This document shows positions 52,395 to 59,539 of a DNA stretch of 64,000 bases, piece after piece. The position numbers and the translations under genes were made by a program. Within the stretch, counting starts at the first letter, position 1; every line of letters starts with the position of its first letter. This stretch comes from Dokdonia sp. 4H-3-7-5 (GTDB taxonomy: Bacteria > Bacteroidota > Bacteroidia > Flavobacteriales > Flavobacteriaceae): positions 868,001-932,000 of the forward strand of contig NC_015496.1 in assembly GCF_000212355.1 (NCBI RefSeq). Direction: 5' to 3'. The notes beneath the pieces are model-generated. The model ran no database searches and was not told the origin of the DNA. It saw only the letters and a program-made list of their open reading frames with translations.

Positions 52395-53735
52395 CTAGTT
52401 ATTGGTATAATTAGGCACATTAAGTATGGTCTCAAGATCTGCCTTTGTTGTGATTATTTGCAACATTGCTTGTAGCAACTCCTGTTGCACTTGATAAAGC
52501 TGTGTCTGAGCTTGTCTCAAATCAAAACTAGTACTTAAGCCTTCTCTAAATTTTACTTGATTTTTATTCTCGATACGCTCTGCTAGCGTGATATTCTTAA
52601 GAGATGTATTGTAGTTATCTATGGCAAGCTCATGATCACTTTTGGCAGATGCATATGCAAGTTTAATTTGCTGTTCTGTCTCCTCTTTTTGAGTTTTGGC
52701 TTGATCTAGCGCTATTGCCGCTTGCGCAGTTCTTGCATTACGCATACCAGAACTGAAAATTGGAATGTTCAGTTGGAAACCGGTAATAGATTGCGGAAAC
52801 CACTTCTCGTCACTATCAAAGAAGTTAAACTCGTTACGCCCTGCAAATGTTCCTACATTTATAAAAGCACCTAGTGTAGGCAGCGCTTTACTTTTTTCAA
52901 GTTTAAGTTCGAGCTCACGTTGTTCATTAAGATTATTTGCAATCTTGTAATCTACATTTTGCTCTAAGTTTACCGTATCATTAAGAAGTCCTAATGCAGG
53001 TAATGCTAGTCCTTCTAGGGTTTGCGTGAGCACCGTTTCTTCATTTACATCAATCCCTATTGCTAGGTTAAACATTTGCTTAGCAATGGTTACCATACGC
53101 TTTGCATTTGCTCGTTGATTCTGAAGTGATAAAAACGTAATCTGTAGTTGCTCCACATCCTCCTCCTCTGCAAATCCATTTTTAAAAATGATTCTAGTTT
53201 CCCTGAGGTTGTCTTCTAATGTCGCAATATTCTTATCTAATATTGCCACGCTTTCCTCTGCAAGTAGTACTCCTCCGTATGCATTTATTACACCCTTACG
53301 AACTTCTAGCTGCGTTTTCTCGTTTGCATTTTTAGAAAACTCAAGAAATGTTTTGGCAGCTTGTAATCCTACAAGGTATGAACCATCAAAAATAAGCTGA
53401 CTTAATGTTGCCGTTGCAGTAGCATTCTGTTGTGTTCCAAAAACTACAGGAATAAATGTCCCAGGCTCACCACCCGTAAATTCTGCTGGAATAAGCTGTG
53501 TAGGCTGTTTTATCTGGTAGTTATAATCTAAGCTTGCGCTTACCTGTGGTAATCCACTGGCGGTAGTTTCCCATTTTTTCTTAATTGCCTTCGCGATGTC
53601 TCGGCGGCTATTAATAGCTGTATAATTGCTATCTAAAGCAAAGGTTACAGCCTCTTCTACGGTAAAACTTCTAGTTTGTGCTATTGTTGCAACACTTACT
53701 AGTAATAATATCGCTATCGATAATCTCTGTATCAT
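52395..53735 (-). CDS. TolC-family outer-membrane efflux channel
   Basis: The 446-residue protein has a signal peptide (MIQRLSIAILLLVSVATIAQT). Two tandem TolC-type halves follow: long alpha-helical regions (SFTVEEAVTFALDSNY, then LAYASAKSDHELAIDNYNTSLKNI) and short barrel strands. It forms the exit duct for the RND pump. The stop codon is 46 bases before the adaptor start, and the start codon overlaps the tetR stop by one base, so transcription is coupled. Confidence 0.93.
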   Translation of the reverse strand: MIQRLSIAILLLVSVATIAQTRSFTVEEAVTFALDSNYTAINSRRDIAKAIKKKWETTASGLPQVSASLDYNYQIKQPTQLIPAEFTGGEPGTFIPVVFGTQQNATATATLSQLIFDGSYLVGLQAAKTFLEFSKNANEKTQLEVRKGVINAYGGVLLAEESVAILDKNIATLEDNLRETRIIFKNGFAEEEDVEQLQITFLSLQNQRANAKRMVTIAKQMFNLAIGIDVNEETVLTQTLEGLALPALGLLNDTVNLEQNVDYKIANNLNEQRELELKLEKSKALPTLGAFINVGTFAGRNEFNFFDSDEKWFPQSITGFQLNIPIFSSGMRNARTAQAAIALDQAKTQKEETEQQIKLAYASAKSDHELAIDNYNTSLKNITLAERIENKNQVKFREGLSTSFDLRQAQTQLYQVQQELLQAMLQIITTKADLETILNVPNYTNN

Positions 53736-54340
53736 TAGTTGTGGTTAGATTTGATGAGTTTATTTAAAATTTTTCTTCCTTTAGGGGTTACAATACCACG
53801 TATGTGATACTCTAGATACATATCATGTAAATCTGAAACGGGGAAAACAGATTTTGGAAAAATAGTTTCATCCTTAATTCCAGTCATTCCCGTGAAGTAA
53901 ATACTTACTACAAATTCTACACTGATATCACTTATAAATAATCCTTGCTCTATTCCTCTAAGTACATTTCTAGTCACACTACTTTTCATGTAATCATATT
54001 GACTCTTTCTAAGGGTCTGATGTATTTTAGGGTAGTACTTTTGAAGCTGATACATAGAGGACGTGCGCTCGCCATTAATATGCTCAAGTACATATTTTTT
54101 AATATCATATAACTCTTCTATAGGATTTAACTCCCGTTCAAAAATGGTATCTATTCCTCCACATACATTTGTAAACATTTGCATAGCGCTTGCCGAAACT
54201 ATCGCCTCCTTATTTGAATAGTAGCTATACACTGTCTTTTTTGACATACCCATCTCTCGGGCTATATCATCCATTGTTATGCTCTTAAACCCCTGGCTTA
54301 AAAACAACTCTGTGGCAGTATTTAATAATTGATCTTTCAT
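53735..54340 (-). CDS. TetR/AcrR family transcriptional regulator
   Basis: The 201-residue protein has a TetR-type helix-turn-helix (about 20-60: ITMDDIAREMGMSKKTVYSYYSNKEAIV) and a helical ligand-binding domain. It heads the efflux operon and overlaps tolC by one base, so it probably represses its own operon. A likely operator, GGAAACT-N14-AGTTTCC (54363-54390), lies directly upstream of its -7 box. Confidence 0.94.
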   Translation of the reverse strand: MKDQLLNTATELFLSQGFKSITMDDIAREMGMSKKTVYSYYSNKEAIVSASAMQMFTNVCGGIDTIFERELNPIEELYDIKKYVLEHINGERTSSMYQLQKYYPKIHQTLRKSQYDYMKSSVTRNVLRGIEQGLFISDISVEFVVSIYFTGMTGIKDETIFPKSVFPVSDLHDMYLEYHIRGIVTPKGRKILNKLIKSNHN

Positions 54341-54350
54341 ATTTCGAGCG

Positions 54351-54358
54351 CAAAAGTA
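54351..54358 (-). promoter_or_regulatory. -7 box of the tetR efflux operon
   Basis: On the reverse strand TACTTTTG matches TAnnTTTG, 11 bases upstream of the ATG, so the leader would be very short. No TTG at the usual distance. Confidence 0.4.
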
Positions 54359-54362
54359 CGTA

Positions 54363-54390
54363 GGAAACTTTTAAAGTTTTTATAGTTTCC
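54363..54390. promoter_or_regulatory. Candidate TetR operator
   Basis: GGAAACT and its complement AGTTTCC are separated by 14 bases. An inner palindrome AAACTTT-T-AAAGTTT (54365-54379) overlaps the left arm. The site adjoins the -7 box, where repressor binding would block transcription. Confidence 0.5.
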
Positions 54391-54431
54391 AATTTATTTA
54401 CATAAATTTTAACAGTTGTAGGGATTTACCA

Positions 54432-54451
54432 TACGCTTTCGCGAAAGCGTA
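54432..54451. repeat. Perfect 20-bp palindrome copy, tetR - polyprenyl synthetase gap
   Basis: TACGCTTTCGCGAAAGCGTA, full length, between the two divergent genes. Confidence 0.9.
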
Positions 54452-54501
54452 ATAGGGCATAATCACCTCTTATCACTTATTTTTACAAAAAATTGCAATT
54501 C

Positions 54502-55476
54502 ATGCGTAGCATACCAGAATACACAGAGGTATTTATTGATTATTTAAATAAACACACCTTAGAGAAAGAGCCAAAAAATTTATATGACCCTATAAATTAT
54601 ATACTAGGCTTAGGAGGTAAGAGGCTGCGTCCTGTACTTACACTTATGGCTTGTGAGCTGTTTGAAAAAGACCATGCTATCGCCCTTGATGCTGCCCTAG
54701 CCATAGAGATCTTCCACAACTTTTCATTAGTCCATGATGATATTATGGATGACGCTCCACTGCGTCGAGGTAAGGAAACTGTTCATGAAAAATGGGATAT
54801 AAACACTGGAATCCTTTCTGGTGATGCAATGCTTATAAGAGCGTACCAACTCTTTGAAAATTATGAAGGTGATACCTTTAAAGAACTTGCAAAACTCTTT
54901 TCTAAAACGGCAATTGAGGTTTGTGAAGGGCAACAGTATGACGTAGATTTTGAGACTCGTGACGATGTTACCATCCCAGAATATATGAAAATGATTGAGT
55001 ACAAAACAGCTGTACTCGTGGGCGCTGCTCTTAAAATGGGAGCTATAGTCGCTGGTGCTTCAAAAACTTGTCAAGAAGCAATTTATAATTATGGACGTGA
55101 TTTAGGTCTCGCATTCCAACTACAAGATGATTATCTAGATGCCTTTGGCGATCCAGAGAGTTTTGGGAAGCAAGTGGGCGGTGATATTATAGAAAATAAA
55201 AAGACCTTCTTATACCTTACTGCACTTATCAATTCTGATAAAGATGATGCACAACAACTAGAGCATTTCTTCTCTATCTCACCAGCAGATCCTGCAGAAA
55301 AAATTGAAACCGTAAAGCAACAGTTTCTCGACTCGGGTGCCGCAAAAGCTACAGAACAAGAAATCGCCAAATACACGCAGAAAGCATTTACAGCACTAGA
55401 TAACGTTGATATCTCTGAAGATAAGAAAGAGGTATTGCGCCTTTTTGGAGAGAGTTTAATGAAGCGTACTTACTAA
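54502..55476 (+). CDS. Polyprenyl diphosphate synthase
   Basis: With the ATG at 54502 (MRSIPEYTEVFIDYLN) the protein has 324 residues. Both aspartate-rich motifs are present: HDDIMDDAPLRRG (DDxxD, about 78-90) and LQDDYLDAFGDPE (second DDxxD, about 208-220). GGKRLRP near residue 38 and KTAVLVGAA near 175 also match. It condenses isopentenyl diphosphate onto an allylic primer for quinone side chains or related lipids. The exact chain length is not certain from sequence. Confidence 0.92.
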   Translation: MRSIPEYTEVFIDYLNKHTLEKEPKNLYDPINYILGLGGKRLRPVLTLMACELFEKDHAIALDAALAIEIFHNFSLVHDDIMDDAPLRRGKETVHEKWDINTGILSGDAMLIRAYQLFENYEGDTFKELAKLFSKTAIEVCEGQQYDVDFETRDDVTIPEYMKMIEYKTAVLVGAALKMGAIVAGASKTCQEAIYNYGRDLGLAFQLQDDYLDAFGDPESFGKQVGGDIIENKKTFLYLTALINSDKDDAQQLEHFFSISPADPAEKIETVKQQFLDSGAAKATEQEIAKYTQKAFTALDNVDISEDKKEVLRLFGESLMKRTY

Positions 55477-55488
55477 GAAAACGTAATG

Positions 55489-55974
55489 CTATGGTAATGC
55501 ATTAATTGCCCTTACTCTCAAACTTAATCCCACGCTGTCTTTAACAGGGAGCACGGTAATCTTAAGCTGATTTCTTTCTAGTCCCTGACTTATAAGATAT
55601 TCTCCTACCTCCCTAACTCTTGCCTGAGCAAGGCAAGCATCTGTGGTGTCACTGGCACTTGATGAATAATAACTTTCTACTTCTAATGAGAGCTTTCGTT
55701 CCAATAATAAACGCACTCGTTTATTAATGTAATGTTTATCATAATTAGATAATCGCGGATCCATACTATCACTAAGAATCTCTAAAGTTTGATATTCTTT
55801 CCACTCACAGAGTACCGCTTTCCATAGTTTATCTTCTCCTCCACCGTCACGTGAAAGGTAGCAAACCCCTGGTTTTGGGTTAGGAGGACCAAGCGCTATA
55901 CTTGATTTTGCATTTTCTTGCCCCATCAAAATAGTAGCAGAAAAGCAGAGTAAAAAACTAATTATCAATCTCAT
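55489..55974 (-). CDS. Exported protein with a degenerate OmpA-like C-terminus
   Basis: With the ATG at 55974 (MRLIISFLLCFSATILMGQ) the protein has 161 residues and a signal peptide. The C-terminal half (about 105-155) has ESYYSSSASDTTDACLAQA, RVREVGEYLISQGLERNQL and ITVLPVK, a weak echo of the OmpA peptidoglycan-binding fold. It lacks the usual NxxLSxxRA core, so binding of peptidoglycan is doubtful. It converges on the polyprenyl synthetase gene, with 12 bases between stop codons. Function unknown. Confidence 0.55.
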   Translation of the reverse strand: MRLIISFLLCFSATILMGQENAKSSIALGPPNPKPGVCYLSRDGGGEDKLWKAVLCEWKEYQTLEILSDSMDPRLSNYDKHYINKRVRLLLERKLSLEVESYYSSSASDTTDACLAQARVREVGEYLISQGLERNQLKITVLPVKDSVGLSLRVRAINALP

Positions 55975-56069
55975 AGCATAAAAGTACAATTTTATAAGAC
56001 TCTCAAAATTTCCTTAACATTCATTTGTGGCATTTCAATTGCTTTATCTTTACTGTAAATCAATCTATT

Positions 56070-57482
56070 GTGAGATATTCAATTTTTTTATTAGTACTAG
56101 CAATTTCTATTAACTCTTGTGCCCAAGTGACCTTTACTCCACAAAGCGTGGCAATAGACGATTCTCTTAATATTGCCATTATCCAAATACCTAAAGGGAC
56201 CACAGTAACAGATGGAGATTTCCAGATTAATGGGCTATCATATACTCTTAATCTCTCTAGTCAAGACGCTATTTACACTGCTTCTCACCTATTAAAGCGT
56301 GGCGATACTACGTATAAAACATATCTTACTTTATACCCACTTATACAGATAGATGCTCCACAGGGGATTGTAAATGAGCCTAAACGTATGGCAACAATCT
56401 CTTATGCAGATAAAGACACGCAGTTTACAAGTTATGCAGGGATAGAACTGAGAGGAAGCAGCTCTCTTGTGTTTCCTAAAAAAACCTACGACCTCAACTT
56501 TTATAAAGACAGCCTAGGTTTTGAAAATCAAGATTATGAACTTGCAGGTATGCGCAGTGATGACGACTGGATTCTGGATGGGCTTTACAACGAACCGCTA
56601 CGTATGCGTTCTTACCTCTCTCTCAATTTATGGAATGATATTTACAAACCGCATTATCTAGATAAAGAACCAACAGCCAAAGCTGGCGCAACAGCAGCCT
56701 ATGCCGAGGTTTTTGTAAACGGGAGTTACCAAGGCATCTTCTTACTACAAGAACAAGTAGATCGCAAACTGGTACAAGTAAAAAAGAATCGTGGCGACAC
56801 GGTGCGTGGTGAGATTTTTCAAGGGGCGCGCTACCTAGGCGCTAGCTCTTTTGACTCCATACCTCCTAAAAAGAATTTCTTAGCAAGCTGGGGCGGTTAT
56901 GATATTAAATACCCTTCTGACACTAATACTCCGTGGGATAATGTGTACCCGTTTACAGACTTTGTTGTGAATAGTGATGATGACGCTTTCGCGAAAGGAA
57001 TTTCAAAACAATTTGTAATCGATAATGCGATTGATTATTTCCTATACATTAACGCTGTGCGCGCACCAGATAATTTAGGTAAGAATTTATATCTCATACG
57101 TTACGACGCAGGAGAACCTTACTTCTATGCGCCCTGGGACCTAGATGGGAGCTTCGGGACTATTTTTAGTGGTAAACGAATAAAAACCACTGATGATTTT
57201 CTTACAAATGGTCTCGTGAGAAGACTTATAAAAACAAATGCAGATGATTTTAATACGCGTTTTAAAGAACGATGGAAAACACTTCGAGCTCAAGTATTGA
57301 GTCAAGAAGAACTACTCACTAGGCAACAAAATGTATATGAAAAACTCTCGTCACATCTAGTTTTTGAAAGAGAACAGCTGGTATGGAAAGATTTTAAATC
57401 TGACCGAGAAGGGCTAGACTATATGCAACAATGGACTAAAGAAAGACTTGCGTTTCTAGACGATTATATTTCTAAACTCTAA
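56070..57482 (+). CDS. CotH kinase family lipoprotein
   Basis: I favour the GTG start at 56070, giving 470 residues and a lipoprotein signal (RYSIFLLVLAISINSC, lipobox INSC); the TTG start at 56025 adds a poor lead. The CotH domain (about 130-400) has GIELRGSSSLVFPKKTYDL, AGMRSDDDWILDGLYNEP, and YAEVFVNGSYQGIFLLQEQ with the Glu/Gln pocket. The catalytic-like aspartates are in FYAPWDLDGSFG. CotH proteins are atypical kinases of spore coats, but Bacteroidetes members are usually exported and their substrate is unknown. A palindrome copy is read DAFAKG. Confidence 0.88.
   Translation: MRYSIFLLVLAISINSCAQVTFTPQSVAIDDSLNIAIIQIPKGTTVTDGDFQINGLSYTLNLSSQDAIYTASHLLKRGDTTYKTYLTLYPLIQIDAPQGIVNEPKRMATISYADKDTQFTSYAGIELRGSSSLVFPKKTYDLNFYKDSLGFENQDYELAGMRSDDDWILDGLYNEPLRMRSYLSLNLWNDIYKPHYLDKEPTAKAGATAAYAEVFVNGSYQGIFLLQEQVDRKLVQVKKNRGDTVRGEIFQGARYLGASSFDSIPPKKNFLASWGGYDIKYPSDTNTPWDNVYPFTDFVVNSDDDAFAKGISKQFVIDNAIDYFLYINAVRAPDNLGKNLYLIRYDAGEPYFYAPWDLDGSFGTIFSGKRIKTTDDFLTNGLVRRLIKTNADDFNTRFKERWKTLRAQVLSQEELLTRQQNVYEKLSSHLVFEREQLVWKDFKSDREGLDYMQQWTKERLAFLDDYISKL
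56986..56997. repeat. 12-bp palindrome copy inside the CotH gene
   Basis: CTTTCGCGAAAG within ACGCTTTCGCGAAAGGA, read GCT TTC GCG AAA (AFAK). Confidence 0.8.
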
Positions 57483-57483
57483 A

Positions 57484-58656
57484 TTACTCATTTGCAAATT
57501 GGTTGATAATAGATAAAAAGTCAGCTCTGTTTTTGACAAAATCTAACTCTGAAATATCAATAATCTTTACATTGAGATTATGTTGAGTCTTTATAAAATC
57601 TAGGTATCCTTGATTTATTTTTTCTAAATACGTAGGATCAATACTCTTCTCATAACTACGACCACGCTTATTTATGTTCTTAAGTAAACGCTCTGTATTT
57701 TGATAAAGGTACACGTATAAGTCTGGCTGCGGCATATCCTTATACATCATCTCATGGAGACGTTTGTAAAGCAAAAACTCCTCCTCTTGTAATGTTACCT
57801 GTGCAAATATGAGCGATTTATAACGATCATAATCTGCGCACATAAAATCCTTAAAAAGATCATATTGTCCTAAATCATCTAGTAGCTGCTGGTATCTATC
57901 TGCCAGAAAAGACATTTCTAACGGAAAGGCAAATCTATCTGGGTCTTTGTAAAACTTAGGCAAGAACGGGTTGTCTTTAAAACGTTCAAGAATAAGCTTT
58001 GCATTAAACTCATCTGAGATCATCGTGGCGAGGCTTGTTTTTCCCGCTCCTATATTTCCTTCTATGGTGATATAGTTGTAACTACCTAAATCAATACTGT
58101 CTTGTGGTTTCTTAAGCCATTTAGCCTGTTTTGTAAGAATACCATCATCGTTACAAGCTTCTAATAACTCTAAATAAGTGACTGGATTTTCAGCTGTAGA
58201 TAATGCCTCACAAACCTCATCGCCTGCGATATCTGCAAGTGGCTGTAATACAAACAACCGCTCTTGCATATGCTTATGAGGAACCGAGAGTTGCTCTGAA
58301 AGCTTTACAACATCGTCATAAAGCAATATGTCTATATCTATTATTCTTGATTGATAAGCTGTTCCTTCCTTTTCCTTACGACCTAGTAATTGCTCTATAG
58401 ACTGTGTCGTGTCTAAGAGTTTTTTAATAGGTAGTGATGTTTCCATCCTTACCACACAGTTGTGAAAATCTGGCCCATCAAAACCCCAAGCAGGACTTTG
58501 ATACACAGGAGAAATTTTTACAACCCTACCTACACGCTCAAAAAGCAATTGTATTGCTTTATCGAGTGCTTCATAAGTGTTTCCTTGATTACTGCCTAAT
58601 GATAAGAATGTGGTATGCAAAGATCTAGCTGTTGAATTACGAGAATAACATTTCAC
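57484..58656 (-). CDS. folK: FolK fused to deoxynucleoside kinase
   Basis: The 390-residue protein joins two enzymes. Residues about 15-165 form 6-hydroxymethyl-7,8-dihydropterin pyrophosphokinase (TTFLSLGSNQGNTYEAL, YQSPAWGFDGPDFHN, SRIIDIDILLYDD), a folate pathway enzyme. Residues about 185-390 form a deoxynucleoside kinase with P-loop EGNIGAGKTSLATM, the ERFKDNPFLP segment and the RGRSYEKSIDPTYLEKI lid. It would make dNMP from salvaged nucleosides. The annotated ATG adds about a dozen residues; a TTG at 58620 (reading MHTTFLSLGSNQ) is a natural alternative start. It ends one base from the CotH stop codon. Confidence 0.92.
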   Translation of the reverse strand: MKCYSRNSTARSLHTTFLSLGSNQGNTYEALDKAIQLLFERVGRVVKISPVYQSPAWGFDGPDFHNCVVRMETSLPIKKLLDTTQSIEQLLGRKEKEGTAYQSRIIDIDILLYDDVVKLSEQLSVPHKHMQERLFVLQPLADIAGDEVCEALSTAENPVTYLELLEACNDDGILTKQAKWLKKPQDSIDLGSYNYITIEGNIGAGKTSLATMISDEFNAKLILERFKDNPFLPKFYKDPDRFAFPLEMSFLADRYQQLLDDLGQYDLFKDFMCADYDRYKSLIFAQVTLQEEEFLLYKRLHEMMYKDMPQPDLYVYLYQNTERLLKNINKRGRSYEKSIDPTYLEKINQGYLDFIKTQHNLNVKIIDISELDFVKNRADFLSIINQFANE

Positions 58657-58688
58657 AACAAATTAAGGAAATCAAAATCACAATGCGC

Positions 58689-58696
58689 TAATTTTG
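58689..58696 (+). promoter_or_regulatory. Possible -7 box of the queuosine-precursor transporter
   Basis: TAATTTTG matches TAnnTTTG, 20 bases before the ATG at 58717. No TTG at the usual distance. Confidence 0.35.
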
Positions 58697-58716
58697 AAAT
58701 TGAAGTTATCAAGAAA

Positions 58717-59430
58717 ATGCAACTACCCTCTAAATATTTAAATACAAAGGATTTACAACTTGCTTATCGCATTTATGTCATTCTAGGTGCTCTCTTTATC
58801 TGTGCATTAGTTGTGTCGAATTTAATATTCCAAAAATTCTTTTCGTGGGATTTTTTCGGAATCTACACCTTTGAGATTTCGGTAGGGATACTTCCCTACC
58901 CAATAACCTTTTTAATTACAGATGTCGTAAGCGAGATTTATGGTAAGAAAAAAGCAAACCAGATGGTTACTGCTGGTATTTTTGCCTCATTATTTTCGCT
59001 CTTAATCGTTTATGTAGGTAACGCTGTTCCCGCAACAAGCTGGTCTCCCGTAGACGACACGCTATTTACTAAGGTTTTTGGAGTCACTGCACTAGCAGTT
59101 TTTGCAAGTATGATTGCCTATCTACTAGCACAATACGTAGATATTCACATCTATCACTTTTGGAAACGCATAACTAAGGGTAAACACCTTTGGCTCAGAA
59201 ATAATTTTTCTACGTTTTTTTCTCAATTTATAGATACATTTTCGGTCCTTTCTTTACTCTGTACCTTTGGACTCATTGAGTGGCAGTTGTTTGGAGGTCT
59301 TCTTTTAGGAGGTTTTCTCTTTAAAGTGATTGTTGCCGCTTTAGACACACCATTTTTATACTTAGCCGTAGGATTATTTAGGAAGAGATTTGAGCTAGAG
59401 GAAGGTGAGGAACTAAAGCTACCTATTTAG
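58717..59430 (+). CDS. yhhQ: Queuosine precursor transporter (YhhQ/VUT family)
   Basis: The 237-residue integral membrane protein has the family core: ILPYPITFLITDVVSEIYGKKKANQMV (about 58-84), then a conserved WSPVDDTLFTKVFG and FIDTFSVLSLL. Six transmembrane segments are likely. It imports queuosine precursors for tRNA modification. It diverges from folK and is probably cotranscribed with the AsmA gene after a 109-bp gap that holds a palindrome copy. Confidence 0.9.
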   Translation: MQLPSKYLNTKDLQLAYRIYVILGALFICALVVSNLIFQKFFSWDFFGIYTFEISVGILPYPITFLITDVVSEIYGKKKANQMVTAGIFASLFSLLIVYVGNAVPATSWSPVDDTLFTKVFGVTALAVFASMIAYLLAQYVDIHIYHFWKRITKGKHLWLRNNFSTFFSQFIDTFSVLSLLCTFGLIEWQLFGGLLLGGFLFKVIVAALDTPFLYLAVGLFRKRFELEEGEELKLPI

Positions 59431-59454
59431 GAGGTTGTTTACAAGAATTACAGA

Positions 59455-59474
59455 TACGCTTTCGCGAAAGCGTA
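59455..59474. repeat. Perfect 20-bp palindrome copy, yhhQ - asmA gap
   Basis: TACGCTTTCGCGAAAGCGTA. It lies between the yhhQ stop codon and the true asmA start (59540). Confidence 0.9.
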
Positions 59475-59539
59475 CTAAAAACAAAAAATATTACAATAAA
59501 AAAGGATGTAAATCCTACTCGAAAGAGATAACTCATATT

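Noticed and set aside
59435-59539. Upstream TTG start for the AsmA gene
   Set aside because: The added 35 residues include the palindrome and precede the natural signal-anchor ATG at 59540.
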